Of a DNA stretch of 57,873 nucleotides, positions 11,302 to 18,679 are shown one piece after another. This DNA is from Comamonadaceae bacterium 2PF (GTDB lineage: Bacteria; Pseudomonadota; Gammaproteobacteria; Burkholderiales; Burkholderiaceae_C), in contig SCMV01000027.1 in assembly GCA_005502875.1 (NCBI GenBank), positions 1-57,873 on the forward strand, written 5' to 3'. A model generated the notes under the pieces. That model was not told where the DNA came from, did no database searches, and saw only the letters and a program-made list of their open reading frames with translations. Made by a program: the position numbers and the translations under genes. Numbering within the stretch: the first letter of the stretch is position 1; each line of letters starts with the position of its first letter.

Positions 11302-12710
11302 AGACCCTGGCCCTGCGCATCTACCTGACGGTGGTGGCGGTGCTGCTGGTGTTCGCGCTCGTCTCGGGGTGGCTGGCGCAACGCAACCTCGAGCACGAGC
11401 GCACCCAGGTGCAGTCCATGGCCGCCTGGAACGAGCGCGCTGCGGCCTGGGCCGAGTTGATCGAAAACAGCTTGCCGCCGGCCACCGCGCCGCTGGACGA
11501 GCAGTCGCGCATCTTCCTGGACTGGTCCGAGCGCCTGCGCATGCCCATGGCGCTGGACGACCCGTTGGGGCGACGCATCGCCACGTCCATCTTGCTGGAA
11601 GAGCGCTTGCGCCGCCAGCCCGAGTTGCGCGAGCGCATGCAGCGATCGATCTTGTCCGATGGCCGCACGATGTGGGTGCTGCGCGCCTGGGTGGTGCGTG
11701 GCAAGGGGCCGCAGACCATCATGGGCCCCATGCGGGAAGGCGATGCCCCGCCCGGTGTGCCACCGCTCCCGCCCAGGGTCCAGCCTTGGCTGGAGCCCGT
11801 GGCCATGTTCGTGCCGCCCTGGATGGCCCATGGCGTGCCCGCTTTGATCCTGGCGCTGGTGCTGCTTTTTGGCGCGGTGGCCCTGGGTGCCTGGCCCGTG
11901 GTCAACCGCCTGACGCGTCGCTTGCAAGCGCTGCGCTCGGGGGTCGAGGTCTTTGGCTCCGGCCAGCTGCAGCACCGCGTCAGCGTCGAAGGCGCCGACG
12001 AGGTCGCTGCGCTGGCGCGCAGCTTCAACGAAGCCGCACAGCGCATCGAAGACCTGGTCACCTCCAACCGCAGCCTGCTGGCCAATGCCAGCCACGAACT
12101 GCGCTCGCCGCTGGCCCGCCTGAAGATGGCGGTGTCGCTGATGGCCGAGGCCTCGCCGGAGCGGGCGGCCCGCATCCGCGACGAGATCAACCAGGACATC
12201 CGCGAACTCGACGCCCTGGTCGAGGAGGTGCTGCTGGCCAGCCGCCTCGATTCCCGCCGCGACATCGAACACGCGCCGGTTGACCTGATGGGCCTGGCCA
12301 CGGAAGAGGCCGCGCGCGTGGGGGCCGAGGTGCACATCGATGCGACCTTCCCCTTGACACCGCACCAAGGCGATGAGCGCCTGCTGCGCCGCGCCCTGCG
12401 CAACCTGCTTGAAAACGCGCGCCGCTATGGTGGTCCGCAGGTCGAGCTGTTCCTGCAAAGCCAGCGAGGTCAGCTTGAGCTGGCCGTGGCCGACCGGGGG
12501 CCGGGGGTGCCGGCCGAACAGCGCGAGCGCATCTTCGAGCCCTTTTACCGACTGCCGGGCCACGCAGAGCACGCCGGCGGCATCGGGCTGGGTTTGAGCC
12601 TGGTGCGCCAGATCGCCGAGCGGCATGGTGGCCAGGTGCGCTGCGAGGCGCGCGAAGGTGGCGGCAGCCTCTTTGTGTTGAGCTTGCCGGGCTGGTCGCG
12701 GGCACGCTGA
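11298..12710 (+). CDS. Sensor histidine kinase (CpxA-like)
   Basis: A 470-residue inner-membrane kinase. It has an N-terminal membrane helix, a periplasmic sensor region of about 150 residues with a Pro-rich stretch, a second membrane helix ('PALILALVLLFGAVALGAW') and a HAMP linker. The dimerisation/phosphoacceptor box has His266 in 'NASHELRSPLARL'. The catalytic ATPase domain shows the N box 'RNLLENARRYGG', the G1 box 'VADRGPGVP' and the G2 box 'GIGLGLSLV'. It partners the regulator upstream, which it overlaps by 4 nt. The transcript ends convergently with the epimerase gene, 24 bp away. Confidence 0.93.
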   Translation: MKTLALRIYLTVVAVLLVFALVSGWLAQRNLEHERTQVQSMAAWNERAAAWAELIENSLPPATAPLDEQSRIFLDWSERLRMPMALDDPLGRRIATSILLEERLRRQPELRERMQRSILSDGRTMWVLRAWVVRGKGPQTIMGPMREGDAPPGVPPLPPRVQPWLEPVAMFVPPWMAHGVPALILALVLLFGAVALGAWPVVNRLTRRLQALRSGVEVFGSGQLQHRVSVEGADEVAALARSFNEAAQRIEDLVTSNRSLLANASHELRSPLARLKMAVSLMAEASPERAARIRDEINQDIRELDALVEEVLLASRLDSRRDIEHAPVDLMGLATEEAARVGAEVHIDATFPLTPHQGDERLLRRALRNLLENARRYGGPQVELFLQSQRGQLELAVADRGPGVPAEQRERIFEPFYRLPGHAEHAGGIGLGLSLVRQIAERHGGQVRCEAREGGGSLFVLSLPGWSRAR

Positions 12711-12734
12711 GCCCTGCGAAGCAGCCGGCGATGT

Positions 12735-13754
12735 TCAGGCCCGGTGGTAGGCCTTGTACCAGTCCACGAAGCGGGCCACGCCCTCGCTCAGGTCTGTGTG
12801 CGGGGCCACACCTGTCCAGGCTTGCAGTGCGCTCACGTCGGCGAAGGTGGCGGGCACGTCGCCTGGCGCCATGGGCTGCAAGTCGAGTTGGGCTTTCACG
12901 CCCAGCGCCGACTCCAGCGTGCGGATGAAGTCCATCAGCTGAACCGGCTCGCTGTGCCCGATGTTGAAGACCTTGTAGGGCGCCCATGAGCCAGATGCCT
13001 GCGGGTCCTCGCGGTCGAAGGCCTCGTTGGCAACCGGCGGGCGGTCCAGCGTCGCCACCACGCCTTCGACGATGTCGTCGATGTAGGTGAAGTCGCGGCG
13101 CATGTTGCCGTGGTTGAACACCTTGATGGGCTCACCGGCCAGGATCGCGCGCGTGAACAGCATCGGCGCCATGTCGGGGCGCCCCCAGGGGCCGTAGACG
13201 GTGAAGAACCGCAGGCCCGTGGTCGGCAGGCCATAGAGGTGGCTGTAGGTGTGCGCCATCAGCTCGTTGGCCTTCTTGGTGGCCGCGTACAGGCTGACGG
13301 GGTGATCGACCGCGTCGTCTTCGCTGAAGGGCATGCGGGTGTTGCCGCCGTAGACGCTGGAGCTGCTGGCGTAGACCAGGTGCGCCGTGCGGTGGTGCCG
13401 GCAGGCCTCCAGCATGTTCACGAAGCCCACCAGGTTGGACTGCGAATAGGTGTGGGGGTGGGTGAGCGAGTAGCGCACGCCGGCTTGCGCGGCCAGGTGC
13501 ACCACGCCGTCAAAGGACTCGGCCTTGAACAGGGCGTCGAGTGCCGGCATGTCGACCAGGTCCGCTTCAACGAAGCGAAAGCGCTCGCCGCCCGGGCTGG
13601 CCGAGATGGCCGCCAGGCGGTCCCGCTTGAGCTGCGGGCTGTAGTAGTCGTTGAGGTTGTCGAGGCCGATGACCGTGTCGCCGCGCTGCAGCAGCGATTG
13701 CGACACGTGCATGCCGATGAAACCGGCGGCGCCGGTGACGAGGATCTTGCGCAT
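12735..13754 (-). CDS. UDP-glucuronate 4-epimerase-like NAD-dependent epimerase
   Basis: This 339-residue short-chain (extended SDR) enzyme should interconvert UDP-glucuronate and UDP-galacturonate, supplying an acidic sugar for surface polysaccharide. It shows the Rossmann motif 'VTGAAGFIGMHVS', the 'LAAQAGVRYSL' and 'PHTYSQSNLVGFVNMLE' segments typical of CapI/WbpV-like epimerases, the catalytic 'YASSSSVYGG' serine block and 'YAATKKANE' (YxxxK). 'FFTVYGPWGRPDMA' is characteristic of UDP-GlcA epimerases. It is followed upstream on the same strand by a sugar nucleotidyltransferase (67 bp), suggesting a small nucleotide-sugar operon at the EPS locus edge. Substrate assignment is by family. Confidence 0.88.
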   Translation of the reverse strand: MRKILVTGAAGFIGMHVSQSLLQRGDTVIGLDNLNDYYSPQLKRDRLAAISASPGGERFRFVEADLVDMPALDALFKAESFDGVVHLAAQAGVRYSLTHPHTYSQSNLVGFVNMLEACRHHRTAHLVYASSSSVYGGNTRMPFSEDDAVDHPVSLYAATKKANELMAHTYSHLYGLPTTGLRFFTVYGPWGRPDMAPMLFTRAILAGEPIKVFNHGNMRRDFTYIDDIVEGVVATLDRPPVANEAFDREDPQASGSWAPYKVFNIGHSEPVQLMDFIRTLESALGVKAQLDLQPMAPGDVPATFADVSALQAWTGVAPHTDLSEGVARFVDWYKAYHRA

Positions 13755-13821
13755 GCCGCCATTGTCGGTCAGCGCAAGGGCCCCGGTCACCGAGCCGGGA
13801 CGGTTTCCACCGGGGCCGGGC

Positions 13822-14925
13822 TCAAACGCGGGCGTCGCCCCAGCGCAGGCTGGTGGTTTCGTCGCCCTGGTAGGTGGTCTTGCCGCTGCGGTCGACGCAG
13901 TATTGGGGCGAGGCCACCACGTCTTCGAACACCGTGTTCTCGGAGACGCGCGTGTACTCGAACAACACGCTGCGCTTGACGGTGGAGTTCTTGCGCAGGC
14001 GGCTGCCATGGCCGATCCAGCAGGGGCCTTCGATGGTCACGCCGGGCTCGACGTCGCAACTCGAGCCGATGTAGACCGGGCCGTTGATCTTGACCGTGTC
14101 CCAGTCGATGCGGGTGTTCAGGCCCACCCACACGCCCGGGCGCACCTGGGTGCCGGGCATGTCCATCTGGGCGACTTCACCGGCCAGCACGCGCTGGCAG
14201 ACGGCCCAGTAGTCGGAGACGCGACCGATGTCGATCCAGTTGAAGTGGCGGCTCTGCGCGAAGAAGGGCAGGCCCTTTTCCACCAGCAGCGGGAACAGCT
14301 CGCTGCCGATGTCGAACTCGCGGCCGGGCGGGATCAGGTCGAGCACGCTGGGCTCGAAGATGTAGATGCCGGTCGACGCCAGGTTGGACTTGGCCTCTTC
14401 GGGGCTGGGCTTTTCCTGGAAGGAGGTGACCCTGCCTTCCTTGTCGGCCACGACGATGCCGTAGTTCTTGACCTGGTCGTTGGGCACCTCCAGCGTGATC
14501 ACGCTGGCCATGGCGCCCTTCATCTTGTGCTCGTACAGCGCCGACTTGAAGTCGATGTCGATGATGGCGTCGCCGCACAGCACGATGGTGGTCTCGTCGA
14601 AGAAGCCCGAGAAATCCTGGATGCGGCGCATGCCGCCGGCCGAGCCCAGGGGCTTGGGCACGATCTCGCCGTGCTCGCGCGTGCCTTCGAAGGCGTAGCC
14701 GATCTCGACGTCCCAGCGGTGACCGTCACCGAAGTAGTTCTCGATCTTCCAGTGGTTGAAGGCCACGTTGACCATGATTTCCTTGATGCCGTAGCGACCA
14801 AGGTGCTCGATGATGTATTCCATCACCGGCTTGCCGAGGATGGGCACCATGGGCTTGGGGGTCTGCTTGGTGAGGGGGCGGACCCGGGTTCCCTGACCCG
14901 CCGCCAGGATCATCGCCTTTGCCAT
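13822..14925 (-). CDS. NDP-sugar synthase / mannose-1-phosphate guanylyltransferase-like
   Basis: A 367-residue two-domain protein. The N-terminal nucleotidyltransferase fold carries the signature 'LAAGQGTRVRPLTKQTPKP' with the product-site 'VLCGDAIIDID' and 'FQEKPSPEEAKSN'. The C-terminal about 110 residues form a left-handed beta-helix of hexapeptide character ('GPVYIGSSCDVEPGVTIEGP'). This architecture is shared by GDP-mannose pyrophosphorylases and glucose/hexosamine-1-phosphate nucleotidyltransferases, so the base is not certain. GDP-mannose would be the precursor of the gmd/fcl products encoded 30 kb away. ATG at 14925 begins directly before the signature; a longer in-frame start at 14991 adds 22 unconserved residues. 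Confidence 0.85.
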   Translation of the reverse strand: MAKAMILAAGQGTRVRPLTKQTPKPMVPILGKPVMEYIIEHLGRYGIKEIMVNVAFNHWKIENYFGDGHRWDVEIGYAFEGTREHGEIVPKPLGSAGGMRRIQDFSGFFDETTIVLCGDAIIDIDFKSALYEHKMKGAMASVITLEVPNDQVKNYGIVVADKEGRVTSFQEKPSPEEAKSNLASTGIYIFEPSVLDLIPPGREFDIGSELFPLLVEKGLPFFAQSRHFNWIDIGRVSDYWAVCQRVLAGEVAQMDMPGTQVRPGVWVGLNTRIDWDTVKINGPVYIGSSCDVEPGVTIEGPCWIGHGSRLRKNSTVKRSVLFEYTRVSENTVFEDVVASPQYCVDRSGKTTYQGDETTSLRWGDARV

Positions 14926-15090
14926 GGATCGACTTTCACTGCTGATTGTTGGTTGGAGGATGATGCTACAGAGTGGTGCGAAGTTCCCCACGCGATGAGG
15001 GGGGTGTGGCTTGCAGCACGCACTCGGCTCGGTGCATCGGTGATCAAGGGTTTGCCCTGGGTCTCTTGCACGTCGCGTGCCCGGTCCCGC

Positions 15091-15996
15091 TCAAGCTGCT
15101 TTTGGACGGGCCACCGGTGTTGGGGCCAGTCCACTGGAGCCCGCTGCATCGACCTCGAACAGGTGCCCTGCGGCGGGTTGCCTGGACAGCTGTTCGGCCG
15201 ACAGACCCTGTCGCGCGGTCGTCACGAACAGTCGATCCAGATTCGGGCCTGCAAAGCAGACGTTGGTGACGTGGTCGGTCGGCAAGGACACGCGGTGCGT
15301 GAGTTGGCCTTCGGCCGAGAAGCGGCTGACGCAGGCGCCGCCCCAGTGCGCCACCCAGACGCTGCCTTGTGCGTCGAAGGTCATGCCGTCGGGGTAGCCG
15401 TCGGATTCGCTGAAACGCAGCCAGATGCGCTTGTTGCTCAGCGTGCCCGTGGCGACGTCCATGTCGAAAGCGAAGATGGTGCGCGCGGCGCTGTCGGTGT
15501 GCAGCATCAGCGTCTGGCAGGGTGAGATGGCGGGGCCGTTGGCGACGCCATAAGGGCCATCGACCTCGTCGCAGCGCCCGTTTTCGTCGAGCCGGAACAA
15601 GCGGCCATCGGGGCGAGACTCGTCGTCGTTGTTGAGCGAGCCGGCCCACACGCGTCCGCGGGCGTCGGTCTTGGCATCGTTCAGGCGCAGGGGCGATCCC
15701 TCAGGGAAAGGGCGGGCCAGCCAGCCCAGCACCTCGACTTCGGTCGCGCCAGCAGGGCAACGGACCCAGGCCATGCCACCCTGCAGGCCCGCGAGCTGCA
15801 GGTCGGCTTGCCCGGTCGACAGCACCCAGCCCACGCGCTGTGGCGTTTTCCATTCGCACCAGGTCGGGGAACCAAGTTCCCAGCGCATGATCCGACATCC
15901 ATGGATGTCGACCATCCACAGGCGCTGTTGCGCCGCTTCCCAGTGCAGGCCTTCGCCCAGCTGGCTGGCGGTGGCCAGCATCACGTTTGCACTCAT
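15091..15996 (-). CDS. SMP-30/gluconolactonase family protein
   Basis: A 301-residue six-bladed beta-propeller of the SMP-30/Gluconolaconase/LRE family, usually a metal-dependent sugar lactonase. Candidate metal ligands are Glu in 'LGEGLHW' (about 15), Asn in 'PLRLNDAKTDARGRVWAGS' and Asp in 'SDGYPDGMTFDAQGSVWVAHW'. No signal peptide is seen. GGAG lies 5-8 nt upstream of ATG 15996, which favours it over the in-frame ATG at 16017. The start lies only 12 bp from the start of the divergent beta-helix gene. Its role in an EPS locus is unclear; it could belong to sugar catabolism. Confidence 0.88.
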   Translation of the reverse strand: MSANVMLATASQLGEGLHWEAAQQRLWMVDIHGCRIMRWELGSPTWCEWKTPQRVGWVLSTGQADLQLAGLQGGMAWVRCPAGATEVEVLGWLARPFPEGSPLRLNDAKTDARGRVWAGSLNNDDESRPDGRLFRLDENGRCDEVDGPYGVANGPAISPCQTLMLHTDSAARTIFAFDMDVATGTLSNKRIWLRFSESDGYPDGMTFDAQGSVWVAHWGGACVSRFSAEGQLTHRVSLPTDHVTNVCFAGPNLDRLFVTTARQGLSAEQLSRQPAAGHLFEVDAAGSSGLAPTPVARPKAA

Positions 15997-16008
15997 CCTC
16001 GCTCCGTC

Positions 16009-18675
16009 ATGGCTCATCGTTTCAGCTGTTTCCGACCGGCTTGCCTGAATCAGGTGTTTCGCGGCCTGGTTTCTGTGTCCTTGGTTGTCGCCGCCGCGCA
16101 GCCGGTGTCGTCCGACGCCGCGGATCTGCTTCGCTCGCCGGGTTGGCTGGCGGTGATGCCGGATGATAGCCAGCCCGTGGTGCCCGAGGTCCGAGCCAAG
16201 GGCCGGGAGTGGTTCGTGGATGCGGCCAAGGGCGACGACCTGGGTGCCGGCAGCAAAGCCTCTCCCTGGAGGACCTTGGGACGCCTCAAGCGGGCTGCCT
16301 TGAGCTCGGGCGACGTGGTGCGTTTGCGCTGTGGCTCGGTCTGGCGCGAGACCCTCCTCGTCGACGGGCGTGTCTTGCCCGCCGGTTTGACCATCGCGGC
16401 AGAAGAAGGTTGTGCGACCGGCAAGTCGCCCAGCATCCGCGGATCGGATGTGGTCGAGGCGCCATGGGTGGCCGATGCCACGACCAAAGGGGGCTTCGTG
16501 ACCGATCGGTTCGGTGCGGCTTCGGCGCTTTTCTACAAGGGGCAACGCATGCAGCCCGCCCGCATGCCCGATGCGGGTGGCCCTGGCCAGGAGTTTTTGC
16601 TGGCCGATGGTCAGAACAGCCGCAGATCGTTTCGCTTGCGCGATGCCGAGCGCGGACAGATCGGTGGCCGAGAGCTGGTTGGCGCGACGGCCTACGTGCG
16701 TGCGGTGCCCTGGCAGGTCGAGAAGGCCGTGGTGAGCAGCTACGACCCCGCCTCCGGTGTGGTGACGCTGGACAAAGAACTGACGTCCAACATCCTGACG
16801 GGGGCGGGTTACATCCTTGAGGGCAAGCGCTGGATGATGAACGCCAAAGGCGAGTGGTTTCACGACACCTCGACCAAGCGCCTGTCCTTGCTGCCGCCTG
16901 ATGGGCAGGTGCCCAAATCGGGAGACATCGAGGTGGTGGCTCGCGATCACGCCATCCTGGTCCGAGGGGCCAAGCAGTTGCGCGTGATCGGGCTGGACCT
17001 GCGTCAAACCGCAGGGGTGGCGCTGGATGTTCAGTCCACGCGCGAATCCGTTTTTGAAGGCCTGGATTTCGCCCACCCGGGCGAGTACGCCGTGGTGATC
17101 GACCAGAGCAACGGCGTGACGCTCAAGGGCTCGCGCGTGGTCGCCAGCGGCTGGTCCAGCGTCATGACGCGCAACGCGCCCGACTGCGTGGTGGACGGCA
17201 ACCTGGTCATCGACTCCGGCTTGCTGGGGCGTGCGGTGGGCAGCGGCGCGGCCATCATCGCCAATGGCGAGCGCAACCTGGTCACGCGCAACGTTGTGCT
17301 GCGTGCCGCCAATGCGGGCATCACCTTTTTCAACAAGGAAGGCACCAGCGTGGTCGACAACGTCGTGATCCAGCCGTGCGTGCGACTGGCTGACTGCGGT
17401 GGCATCTACACCTGGACGGGGCACTCACCCAACCTGGCCACGCGCAAACGCACGACCCGTGCCACCGTCAAGAACAACGTGGTGCTGGGCGGTGCCAGCA
17501 ACCTGGAGGGGACCGCCGGGCGTGGGCGCAACCAATCGGTTGGCATCTACCTCGACGAGATGACGGGTGGGGTGCAGGTCGTGTCCAACGTGCTGGCCGG
17601 CATGGAAAACGGGGTGTACCTGCACAACGCGCAGTTCAACGACATCACCGACAACACGGTGCGGGCGGTCACGCACGCCAGCATCACCGCGCACATGTCC
17701 TTGCCGGACGAGGACGTGATCCGTGGCAACCGGCTGCGCAACAACACGCTGGTCTCACGGCCTCCCGCACGAGGTGGTGATGAGGTGTTTGCCTTCAAGT
17801 GGCAGCAGCGTGCCGATGCGGCTCGCCTGTTCTCGGGCGATGACGCCAACGTGGTGCAGGACAACGAGGTCGTGCGCGCGGGAGGCGAAGGGCGTTCTCG
17901 CTGGCTCGTGGGTGAAGGGGTGACGACGCGCACGCTGGCCCCGGGTGACTGGCAGAAGTTCGCCGCGCGCGAGCGCGAGCAGGTCCTGAACCTGGCGCCA
18001 GAGCCGGCGCGCCAGTTGGAGCGCGCAGGTGCTGGTGTGGTGCTCGATGGGGACATGCGCGCCAAGCCCTCTGCGTGGTCGCCGTACTTCAACCCCGCCG
18101 GGGCCGGTGGCGTCGCAACCCCCATGGGGTGCGATGGTGTGCCTTGCATCCGCTTCGTCTCTGGCCACATGGGCGACGTGTTGTCCAGCAAGTCTTTCAA
18201 GATGTCGGCACAAAGCGGCAAGAACAACCACGTGCTGCGCTACACGGTCAAGGCCGGCCCCAAGGGTGGGGCCATCCGGGTCACGGTGCGGCGCAATGGC
18301 CCACCGTACGAGAGCTTCGGGCTGGATCAACCGCCACTGAAGCTGAGCCCTGGCCAGGTTTTCAAGGCGGAATTGCCATTCGAGGCGACCAGCGCCGACC
18401 CCGCCAGGGTGGACTTCTCTGCCGAGCCAGGCTCGGAGGTGTTCCTCAGCCAAGTGGAGGTGGCTCAGGTGGCGCCTGCCTCGAGTCAGCGCATCACCGC
18501 AGCCCGCTCCCTGTTCCTCGTGAACCTGAGCGATCGCACGCGCAACATCTCGTGTGCCGACACGAGCTTGCCCGACTGTTCAGCCGTGGACGATGCCGGG
18601 CGAGAGGTCAAATGGCCCCTGGCCCTGGCGCCGCGCAAGGCGATGGCGGTGTTCCCTCGTCAGGCAGGCAACTGA
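16009..18675 (+). CDS. Secreted right-handed beta-helix protein (paralogue A)
   Basis: An 888-residue exported protein, first of three paralogues here (also at 18680-21505 and 22698-25514). A Sec signal ('GLVSVSLVVAAAQPVSSDAA') lacks a lipobox, unlike the other two. The pectate-lyase-like N-terminal motif 'WFVDAAKGDDLGAGSKASPW' and 'LRCGSVWRETL' leads into a long parallel beta-helix with N-rich turns. The family signature 'CVRLADCGGIYTW' is at about 457-469 and 'GIYLDEMTGG' follows. The C-terminal beta-domain has the paired cysteines 'CADTSLPDC'. The fold suggests a polysaccharide lyase, epimerase or binding protein; no catalytic residue can be named. ATG 16009 has no clear ribosome site; GTG at 16054 is an alternative. 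It converges on paralogue B with 4 bp between. Confidence 0.8.
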   Translation: MAHRFSCFRPACLNQVFRGLVSVSLVVAAAQPVSSDAADLLRSPGWLAVMPDDSQPVVPEVRAKGREWFVDAAKGDDLGAGSKASPWRTLGRLKRAALSSGDVVRLRCGSVWRETLLVDGRVLPAGLTIAAEEGCATGKSPSIRGSDVVEAPWVADATTKGGFVTDRFGAASALFYKGQRMQPARMPDAGGPGQEFLLADGQNSRRSFRLRDAERGQIGGRELVGATAYVRAVPWQVEKAVVSSYDPASGVVTLDKELTSNILTGAGYILEGKRWMMNAKGEWFHDTSTKRLSLLPPDGQVPKSGDIEVVARDHAILVRGAKQLRVIGLDLRQTAGVALDVQSTRESVFEGLDFAHPGEYAVVIDQSNGVTLKGSRVVASGWSSVMTRNAPDCVVDGNLVIDSGLLGRAVGSGAAIIANGERNLVTRNVVLRAANAGITFFNKEGTSVVDNVVIQPCVRLADCGGIYTWTGHSPNLATRKRTTRATVKNNVVLGGASNLEGTAGRGRNQSVGIYLDEMTGGVQVVSNVLAGMENGVYLHNAQFNDITDNTVRAVTHASITAHMSLPDEDVIRGNRLRNNTLVSRPPARGGDEVFAFKWQQRADAARLFSGDDANVVQDNEVVRAGGEGRSRWLVGEGVTTRTLAPGDWQKFAAREREQVLNLAPEPARQLERAGAGVVLDGDMRAKPSAWSPYFNPAGAGGVATPMGCDGVPCIRFVSGHMGDVLSSKSFKMSAQSGKNNHVLRYTVKAGPKGGAIRVTVRRNGPPYESFGLDQPPLKLSPGQVFKAELPFEATSADPARVDFSAEPGSEVFLSQVEVAQVAPASSQRITAARSLFLVNLSDRTRNISCADTSLPDCSAVDDAGREVKWPLALAPRKAMAVFPRQAGN

Positions 18676-18679
18676 TGGC

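Noticed and set aside
15997..17424. Minus-strand extension upstream of the SMP-30 gene
   Set aside because: It is antisense to the beta-helix gene and lacks any protein family feature; SMP-30 has a good ribosome site at 15996.
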